From: JALZKA01 sp963753385
Lineage (GTDB): Bacteria; Actinomycetota; Thermoleophilia; Solirubrobacterales; 70-9
NCBI GenBank assembly: GCA_963753385.1
Contig: CAVWCC010000008.1
Span: forward strand, 62,001 to 126,000
Length of the DNA: 64,000 nt
Direction of reading: 5' to 3'
The first letter of the stretch is position 1; the number at the start of each line of letters is the position of its first letter. Made by a program: the position numbers and the translations under genes. The notes beneath the pieces are model-generated. The model was not told where the DNA came from and ran no database searches. It saw only the letters and a list, made by a program, of their open reading frames with translations. Below, piece after piece: positions 58,297-64,000 of this stretch.

Positions 58297-61077
58297 CTAC
58301 GCGCGCCAGGCGGGCCTGTCACCCGGGAAATCCCAAGTTCCGGCCTCCTGGGACACGAGCCCGGCGAGCTCCGTTCGCGAGCGGATTCCGAGCTTCCGGT
58401 AGATGCTGCTCAGGTGGAACTCGATGGTCTTGGGGCTCAGGAAGAGCTCGGCGGCGACCTCCTTGTTGGTGGCCCCGGAGGCGACGGCGCCGGCGATTCG
58501 CACCTCCTGCGGGGTCAGGTCGTCCCGATCGAGGTCCGATTCGCGCGCCGCGGCGCCGGCGGCGCGCAGCTCGGCGCGTGCCAGCTCCGCCCAGTGCCGC
58601 GCCCCGAGCCGGTCGAAGATCTCGAGAGCGGCGCCGAGGTGTTCCCGGGCCTCCAACCGGCGGCGCGAGCGGTGCAGCCACAACCCGTACGCGAGCCGGG
58701 TGCGACCGTGCTCGAATGGCTGCGAGGCCCGCGCGTGCAGTTCCAGCGCCGCCTCGAATCGCTCGCCGTCCGAGTGGGCCAGCCCGAGGCAGCGCTCGCC
58801 GACCGCCAGCGCCAGCGCCGTGCCGTTGACCTTGGCGCTCGCCGACAAACCGTCGGCGGCGGCGCTCGCTTCCTCCTCCATCCCCGCCCGCGCGTAGGCC
58901 TCGATCAGGTCGGCCGCCCAGGGGATCAAGAGGTCGTCGTCCAGCGCGTCCTCGACCGCCATGTCCTTGGCGTCCTCGAGCGCCGAGATCGCCGCTCGCA
59001 CGCGACCGGCGGAGAGCTCGAGGAAACCGAGCGCGCCCTGCGCCCAGATCGCCGTTCCGCCGATGCTGCGCTCCCGGGCCATCGCCGCCGCTCGGTCGAG
59101 ATCGGCCCGGGCGCCGCCTTCGTCCCCGCGCGCGGCGCGGTGGCGCCCGCGCACCGCGAGGGCGAACGAGAGCGGTCCCAGCGAACCGGAATCCTCGGCG
59201 ATCGCGACGGCCTCGTCGATCTCGAACGCCGCGCGTTCCCAGGCGCCGAGCCGAAACGCGGAATCGGCTGCGATCAGCAGGTAGTACGGCAGCATGCCGA
59301 CGGTTCCCGCCTCCCGTCCCCGTACGACTAGCCCCAGGGCGCCGTCGCGCAGAGCGCGCTCACGCCCGGTGGCAAGGCGCGCGTGGAGGGCCAGTGAGAT
59401 CGACTGGGCGCCGGGCGAGACCGGGTCGACCGTCTCGAGGAGGCTTGCCGCCAGCTCAAGCTCGCGGTCGCCTTCCCGTGGTCGGCCGCGGATGATGAGG
59501 GCCATCCCGTGAATCGAGTGGACCTGGCAGCGGACCTGGTCGGTCGCCTTCCGTGGGAGCACTTCCGCGGCGCGAGCTGCTGCCTCGAATGCGGCGTCGC
59601 AGCGGCCGGCGACGACCGCGGAGACGCCGGCGTCCGCGAGCATCGTGGCCGCAAGCTCGCGGTCGATCGATTCGACCTCCGCCGCTCCAGCCAGCAGCAG
59701 CGCCCGGTTCTCGTCGGGATCGCGGACGGCGCCCGCCAGGGTCAGCATCGCCAGCAGGTGGCGGATGCGCGCCCTCATCACCGGATCCTCGACCGTTCCT
59801 ACCGGCTCCAGCATCGCCGCCGCCCTCGGGTAGGCGCCGCCCAGCCCGGCGGCGAGCGCCGCGGTGTGCAGCCTCCGCGCGCGGTCGTCGGGATCGCTGC
59901 TCGCCGCCGCCGACCGTTCGAGCGCGTCGGCGGCGGCCCCGTGGGCGCCGCGGCTCGCGGCGCGGTAGGCAGCCTGCTCGAGGGCGTCGGCGACGGCATG
60001 GTCGGGGCCGATCGCGGCGGCCGCCAGATGCCAGGCCGCGGCGTCGGGTTCGCTGTGGCGCGCCAGCGCCGCGTGCGCCTTGCGCCGCTCGGACGCGGGC
60101 GGCACCTGGAGGGCGATCCCACGGAGGAGCGGGTGGGTAAAGGTTGCGCGGTCGGGCGACAGAGTGAGGATGCCCGCCCGCTCGCATTGCTCGAGACCGT
60201 CGCCCCCTACGCCCAGCTCGTCGCACGCCGCGTTGATCGCGGCCGTCGCGCCGTCGAACGAGGTGGCGGCCACCAGAGCAGCGGTCTGCGTCTCGGGCGC
60301 GAGCGCGGTGATCCGGGCCTGTAGCGCCCGCCACAGCGTCGTGCCGGGCTCGAGCGCCGGTTCGACGCCCGCCTCGCCACGACGCTGCTTCTCGCTCAGC
60401 GAGCCGGGGAGCTCGCGCAGGGCGAGCGGGTTCCCGACGGCGGCGTCGAGCAGGGCGTCCTCGGTCTCCAGCGCCAGCTCCCCGGCCGCCGCGCGGATCA
60501 CGGCGCGAGCGCTGTCGCGATCGAGGCCGGTGAGCTGCAGTCGCCCGCCGACGGCGTCGCCCAGGACCGTTTGCCCGGTTCCCTCGCGGGCCGTGGCGAT
60601 CAGGCCGACCGACGATCCCTCCAGCCGCCTCGCGAGATACGCGAGGCACTCCGCCGAGGGCGTGTCGAGCCACTGGGCGTCGTCGATAGTGAGCAGCACC
60701 GGTTGCTCCGCGGCGCTCAGCGCGACCAGGCCCGCGAACCCGGCAAACGCGGCCAGGCGGTCGCCTCCGGTGCGCGGTTGCGCCATCGCCAGGGCCACCT
60801 CGAGAGCGTGCTCCTGGGGCGCGGGCAGCTGATCGAGTCGATCAAGGAGCGGCGCGGCAAGACCCGCCAGGCCCGCGAAGGGCAGGTCCGCCTCGGACTC
60901 GAAGCCGGACGTCTGGATGGCGAGCATCCCCGCCGACCGCTCGCGCGCGGCGGTGAGCAGCGCGGTCTTACCGATCCCGGGCTCGCCGACGATCAGCAGC
61001 GCCCCGCCGTCGCCTTCCCTGGCGTTGTCGAGCAGATCGGCTATGTCCGCCAGCTCGGCGTCCCGGCCCAGCAGCAC
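58297..61077 (-). CDS. LAL-type LuxR-family regulator with ATPase domain
   Basis: Large ATP-binding LuxR regulator (LAL/MalT-like), 926 residues. The N-terminal AAA/NB-ARC-like ATPase has Walker A IVGEPGIGKTALL (residues 29-41) and Walker B VLLTIDDAQWLD; the middle ~550 residues are helical TPR-like repeats rich in Ala/Arg/Glu. The C-terminal HTH is LTPQEVRIAGAVASGATNKEVAAELFLSPKTIEFHLSSIYRKLGIRSRTELAGL, a complete LuxR domain. Such proteins integrate a small-molecule signal with ATP binding to switch on transport or secondary-metabolism genes. Target genes cannot be deduced from the neighbours. Confidence 0.92.
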   Translation of the reverse strand: MLLGRDAELADIADLLDNAREGDGGALLIVGEPGIGKTALLTAARERSAGMLAIQTSGFESEADLPFAGLAGLAAPLLDRLDQLPAPQEHALEVALAMAQPRTGGDRLAAFAGFAGLVALSAAEQPVLLTIDDAQWLDTPSAECLAYLARRLEGSSVGLIATAREGTGQTVLGDAVGGRLQLTGLDRDSARAVIRAAAGELALETEDALLDAAVGNPLALRELPGSLSEKQRRGEAGVEPALEPGTTLWRALQARITALAPETQTAALVAATSFDGATAAINAACDELGVGGDGLEQCERAGILTLSPDRATFTHPLLRGIALQVPPASERRKAHAALARHSEPDAAAWHLAAAAIGPDHAVADALEQAAYRAASRGAHGAAADALERSAAASSDPDDRARRLHTAALAAGLGGAYPRAAAMLEPVGTVEDPVMRARIRHLLAMLTLAGAVRDPDENRALLLAGAAEVESIDRELAATMLADAGVSAVVAGRCDAAFEAAARAAEVLPRKATDQVRCQVHSIHGMALIIRGRPREGDRELELAASLLETVDPVSPGAQSISLALHARLATGRERALRDGALGLVVRGREAGTVGMLPYYLLIAADSAFRLGAWERAAFEIDEAVAIAEDSGSLGPLSFALAVRGRHRAARGDEGGARADLDRAAAMARERSIGGTAIWAQGALGFLELSAGRVRAAISALEDAKDMAVEDALDDDLLIPWAADLIEAYARAGMEEEASAAADGLSASAKVNGTALALAVGERCLGLAHSDGERFEAALELHARASQPFEHGRTRLAYGLWLHRSRRRLEAREHLGAALEIFDRLGARHWAELARAELRAAGAAARESDLDRDDLTPQEVRIAGAVASGATNKEVAAELFLSPKTIEFHLSSIYRKLGIRSRTELAGLVSQEAGTWDFPGDRPAWRA

Positions 61078-61335
61078 CCCACCAATCTACGTGACGACGA
61101 CTAGGGATTTCCCTGGTGACAGTCGCGGTTCGGGCGTCTACGGTCGGACGCCCTCGGGCTGGATGCCCGGAACGAACGGAGCGAGGTTACGGAAGATGCG
61201 ATGGATCGGACAGTTTGCGACCGCGATGAACCGGACGAACCGGAAGGATCGACTGCGCCAAGTCCCGGCGCCCGGCACCAGCTCTCCTGGAGCGCAGCGT
61301 AGGGATCGCGCCTCTCGGAAGAGCTCGCGCTCGGT

Positions 61336-61572
61336 CTAGTCAGGCCCGCCGCGCCGCACGCGCGGGGTCGCCCAGCCGATCAGCGCCCCGAGCGCGCCCG
61401 CGATCATCAGGGCGAAGATCAGCGGGATCGTGGTGTTGATGAAGAGGAACTTCACCTCCACCTCCTGCGAGTTCTGGAGGATCAGGATCGCCAGCAGGAG
61501 GCCCGCAAGGCCGAGCGCGTAGGCCTTCCAGCCGCGCCCCTCCTTGCGAGGGATGGTCGGATCGTCGGACAC
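61336..61572 (-). CDS. LapA-domain membrane protein
   Basis: A 78-residue membrane protein with two TM helices: AYALGLAGLLLAILILQNSQEVEVKFLFINTTIPLIFALMIAGALGALIGWATPR. The middle NSQEVEVKFLF between the helices is the signature of the lipopolysaccharide-assembly LapA-like domain (DUF1049), widespread in actinobacteria without clear LPS role. GTG 61572 gives the N-terminus SDDPTIPRKEGRGW; the longer frame upstream overlaps nothing but has no ribosome site. About 250 bp upstream of it (61078-61335) toward the LAL gene hold no supported gene. Confidence 0.82.
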   Translation of the reverse strand: MSDDPTIPRKEGRGWKAYALGLAGLLLAILILQNSQEVEVKFLFINTTIPLIFALMIAGALGALIGWATPRVRRGGPD

Positions 61573-61634
61573 GCGTGAACCGTACCCGCACACGGCGCGC
61601 GTGATTCGCCACACGCCGCGGGCTTGTTGCTCGC

Positions 61635-62534
61635 GTGCAGCGGGTCGGCGAACGCGGGCAGGCGAGCCCGGAGTGGATCGGGGTCGTGCTGCTGGTGGCG
61701 CTGGCGTTCACGGCCGCCCTTGCGACCGGACTGCCGGTGCCGGGCGCGGACCTCGCGCGGGCGGTGGCGGCACGGATCGCGTGCGCCGCCGGCCTCGGCT
61801 CCGGGTGCGCGGGCGAGACCGGCGCGCTCGCCCTGGCCTACGGCCCCGAGCTCGCCGCGCTGGCCGCCGAGCACGCTCCGAGCCTCGACTACGAGGAGGG
61901 TATGCGCGCGGTCCCGGTCGACTTCCGCACGTGCCGCGAGGATGCGTGCGCCGAGGGCACCGCGAGCGGGCGGGTCCGCGAATCGCTCGCCGGCGAGGCG
62001 GTGACCGCGTTCGTGCACGTGGTCGACTGCCGCGACGCGGACGCTGCGGCCCGGGACGACTACGACTGCTCGGGCGATCGCGCCGGTCGGATCTACCTCC
62101 AATTCTGGCTCTATTACCCCGGCAGCGCGACCGCGCGGGCCGTCCTCGGTGACGCGGGGGCCCATCCGGATGACTGGGAGTCGTTTCAGATCCGGATCGA
62201 TCCCGACGGGGGCGTCGAGGCGCGGGCGAGCTCGCACCACGGCTACAACGGCGACTCGGGCGATTGGCTCTCGGACTCCGGCCTAGCCGAGAAGGCCGGC
62301 TGGACGGAGTCGACCGGGCGCTACTTCATCTCCGGCGGCAGCCACGCGGGCCGGGTCGGCGCCGGCGCGCGCGGGCGCCCGTCGCCATGGATCCGTCCGG
62401 GACGTTGGACGGCGGCCGGCGCGATCCGGCTGATTCCGATCGAACCGCTCGTGGGAAGTCGCGCGAAGTTCGCGGTCTCACCGCCGTGGGAGAAGCACGT
62501 CTACCGCGACCCCGAACACCCGGGAACCGACTAA
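61635..62534 (+). CDS. Secreted/pilin-leader protein of unknown function
   Basis: A 299-residue protein. Its N-terminus, GERGQASPEWIGVVLLVALAFTAALATG, resembles TadE/type IV-pilin-like leaders (charged residues, then a Glu in the hydrophobic segment) more than an ordinary signal peptide. The rest is a Cys-containing exported domain with IYLQFWLYYPGSATARAV and HPDDWESFQIRIDPDGGVEARASSHHGYNGDSGDW, similar in style to the Vps62/NPP1-like fold of unknown activity. No pilus genes are nearby. A beta-helix protein follows after about 40 bp. Confidence 0.7.
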   Translation: MQRVGERGQASPEWIGVVLLVALAFTAALATGLPVPGADLARAVAARIACAAGLGSGCAGETGALALAYGPELAALAAEHAPSLDYEEGMRAVPVDFRTCREDACAEGTASGRVRESLAGEAVTAFVHVVDCRDADAAARDDYDCSGDRAGRIYLQFWLYYPGSATARAVLGDAGAHPDDWESFQIRIDPDGGVEARASSHHGYNGDSGDWLSDSGLAEKAGWTESTGRYFISGGSHAGRVGAGARGRPSPWIRPGRWTAAGAIRLIPIEPLVGSRAKFAVSPPWEKHVYRDPEHPGTD

Positions 62535-62576
62535 CGATCGAGGTCTCGCTTGATCGGCCGATACCTTGTTTCAGGT

Positions 62577-64000
62577 ATGTCGGGGCGTTCAAGATTGCTG
62601 GGACCAGGTGCGGCGCTTGTCGCGGCGCTCGCGTGCGCCCCGCCTGCCCAGGCCGACACGTTCAACGTGCCCGGCGACCTTCCCACCGTGCAGGCTGCGC
62701 TCGACGCCGCGGACGCGGCCGCCGGGCGGGACACGATCTCGGTCGCGCCCGGGACCTATCGCGAGAACCTTCGCGTCAACCCGCAACCGGTGACCATCAC
62801 CGCCCCGGCCGGGCGCTCGCGGACCGTCCTGGACGCCAGCGGCGAGGGTGAGTCGGCGCTGCGGATCATCGGCGGGAACGTGACCGTCCGCGGCCTCACG
62901 ATCACCGGCGGCACCGGCACCGAGTACGGCGGCCGACGGGGTGGTGGCGTGCAGATCGTGCCGCCCGCGGGCGGCGGAACGCCCACGGCGGTGTTCGAGG
63001 ACTGCGCCATCTCCGGTAACGAGGCGCTCGACGCGAACAGCATCGGCGGCGGCGTCTTCGTCGGCAGCGACTCGAGCGCCACGTTCACCGACTGCCTGAT
63101 CGAAGCGAACCGTGCGGGCGACGGCGGTGGCGGCATCTTCGGCAGCGTCGGCGCGACGATCACCCTGAACGGCGGCGCGATACGCGACAACCGCGCGGGG
63201 GTGCGATCGACCGCCGGTGCTGGTGGGGGTATCGAGGTGGCCGACGCCGACGTCTTCGTGCGTGGGACCACGCTGTCGGGCAACACGTCCACCTTCGCGG
63301 GGGGCGCCGTGCACGCGATCAACCACCTGTCGCAAACAGAGCGCCGGCTCGTGATGAGCGACTGCGCGGTCACTGGCAACATGACCGCGAGCGGACCGGC
63401 TTCCGGGGGCCAGGACGACCAGGGTGGCGGGATCCATGTCGAGGATCGCGTGCGCCTGGTGATGACCGGCTGCACCGTCAGCGGCAACGACGCAGACTCG
63501 GGCGGCGGGATCTCGAGCTTCCGCGCCCACCTGAGCATCACCGACTCGGTGATCGCCGGTAACACCGCGCACAACCCCACCGGCGTCGGTGGTGGCGGGA
63601 TCATGAGCATCGGAGCGCAGACGGTGCTCGACGGCCGTTGCCCGGCCGTGACCTTGACGCGCACCGCGGTGGTCGGCAACGTGGCGGCCGGCAAGGGCGG
63701 CGGCATCCTCTCCAGCGAGGGCGCCGGCTGTAGCGGCGATCAAAGCGGCGTGGCCCGCCTCGACCTGGAGCAATCGACGGTCTCGGAGAACGTCACCCAG
63801 AGCGCGCGCGGGGGAGGGGTGATTGCCGTCAACACTGACCTCGTCCTCTCAGCGTCGCACGTGAACGCCAACGACGTCGAGGGCGCCGGCGGGCGGGGCG
63901 GCGGGATCGTCCTCAGCCAGGGGATCTCGACGGCGGCGATCACCGACGCGACCATCGCCGCCAACGCGACTCCTGAGGCAGCGGCGGGGATCTACGTCAC
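62577..64000 (+). CDS. Secreted right-handed beta-helix protein (3' partial)
   Basis: An open reading frame that runs off the window end, so at least 474 codons. It opens SGRSRLLGPGAALVAALACAPPAQADTFNVPGDL, a signal peptide followed by the LPTVQAALDAADAAAGRDTISVAPGTYRENLRV start of a pectate-lyase-like helix. After it come repeated turns of the form DC-IxxN-xxxGGGIxxxxG (ISGNEALDANSIGGGVFVG, ITDSVIAGNTAHNPTGVGGGGIM and others), about 35-40 residues each. This is a parallel beta-helix used for adhesion or polysaccharide contact. A hairpin ATACC-8-GGTAT includes the ATG; no ribosome site is seen. Confidence 0.85.
   Translation, partial: MSGRSRLLGPGAALVAALACAPPAQADTFNVPGDLPTVQAALDAADAAAGRDTISVAPGTYRENLRVNPQPVTITAPAGRSRTVLDASGEGESALRIIGGNVTVRGLTITGGTGTEYGGRRGGGVQIVPPAGGGTPTAVFEDCAISGNEALDANSIGGGVFVGSDSSATFTDCLIEANRAGDGGGGIFGSVGATITLNGGAIRDNRAGVRSTAGAGGGIEVADADVFVRGTTLSGNTSTFAGGAVHAINHLSQTERRLVMSDCAVTGNMTASGPASGGQDDQGGGIHVEDRVRLVMTGCTVSGNDADSGGGISSFRAHLSITDSVIAGNTAHNPTGVGGGGIMSIGAQTVLDGRCPAVTLTRTAVVGNVAAGKGGGILSSEGAGCSGDQSGVARLDLEQSTVSENVTQSARGGGVIAVNTDLVLSASHVNANDVEGAGGRGGGIVLSQGISTAAITDATIAANATPEAAAGIYV

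Noticed and set aside
61158..61339. Possible small basic ORF between the LAL regulator and the LapA-like gene
   Set aside because: No ribosome site, no recognisable family and no supporting codon pattern; it overlaps the convergent LapA-like 3' end.
62589..63773. Minus-strand open frame opposite the window's last gene
   Set aside because: The + strand frame from 62577 encodes a clear signal peptide and beta-helix repeats; the minus frame is a shadow.
62881..63960. Repeated GGC-rich segments as a DNA tandem repeat or CRISPR
   Set aside because: Repeat similarity is at protein level (beta-helix turns of unequal length); the DNA units are not identical and have no regular spacers.

Overview
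The window is a G+C-rich, tightly packed bacterial chromosome segment with about 60 protein genes on both strands. No rRNA, tRNA, CRISPR array, phage or IS element was seen. Several features point to a high-GC actinobacterium, probably of the Thermoleophilia/Solirubrobacterales kind: an actinobacterial-type integration host factor, YrbE/MlaE-MlaF lipid transport genes, an LLM/F420-type oxidoreductase, a LAL-type LuxR regulator, separate LigD-polymerase and LigC-ligase genes, and many GTG/TTG starts with ATGA/GTGA overlaps. The lineage is inferred from gene content only; no marker gene settles it.

Layout. 1-2.4 kb: end of a lipid-import ABC module (two MlaE permeases, one ATPase). 2.6-7.6 kb: MMPL transporter, an anchored thioredoxin-fold protein, a B3/B4 tRNA-editing-like protein and two small unknowns. 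7.7-9.7 kb: IHF, a VOC protein, an AraC regulator. 9.7-13.6 kb: an alpha-oxoamine synthase divergent from a GNAT-like acyltransferase that is flanked by a direct repeat, then an AlkA-like glycosylase. 13.6-16.3 kb: a thiamine-precursor ABC importer under a TPP riboswitch whose P1 helix can cover the start codon. 16.3-22 kb: AbiEi/DUF559 protein, CoxE-like VWA protein, secreted nuclease, MoxR ATPase, PPK2. 22-27 kb: PII and Amt, then MBL, PAS and GGDEF/HD-GYP signalling proteins. 27-33 kb: voltage-gated channel, rhodanese, thiolase, VOC, hydrolase and TetR. 33-42.4 kb: acyl-CoA dehydrogenase, L-2-hydroxyglutarate-type oxidase, a tandem S51 peptidase pair, DNA ligase and LigD-type polymerase around a self-contained membrane-protein/regulator operon, and a crotonase. 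42.4-46.7 kb: P-type ATPase, pyruvate kinase and VanZ, translationally coupled. 46.7-50.5 kb: a glycine-betaine/choline-type ABC importer. 50.6-58.2 kb: sensor kinase with beta-propeller, LLM oxidoreductase, saccharopine-dehydrogenase-like protein, and the three-gene proton-translocating transhydrogenase. 58.3-64 kb: LAL regulator, LapA-like protein, a secreted protein and a beta-helix protein running off the edge.

Three observations stand out. First, a palindromic element of about 55 bp with an identical 20-nt loop and compensating arm changes sits in frame inside two unrelated genes (moxR and a crotonase), reminiscent of protein-inserted palindromic elements. Second, four genes each carry exactly one surplus base, and in at least three the surplus base is best read as an A on the coding strand. 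This interrupts a thiamine-precursor ATPase and two betaine-importer genes and looks systematic, most simply an assembly artefact. Third, several compact regulatory sites can be read directly: the TPP riboswitch, a paired operator astride a promoter at 38.8 kb, a TetR palindrome, an apparently leaderless kinase promoter with a large inverted repeat, and a U-run terminator inside the betaine operon.
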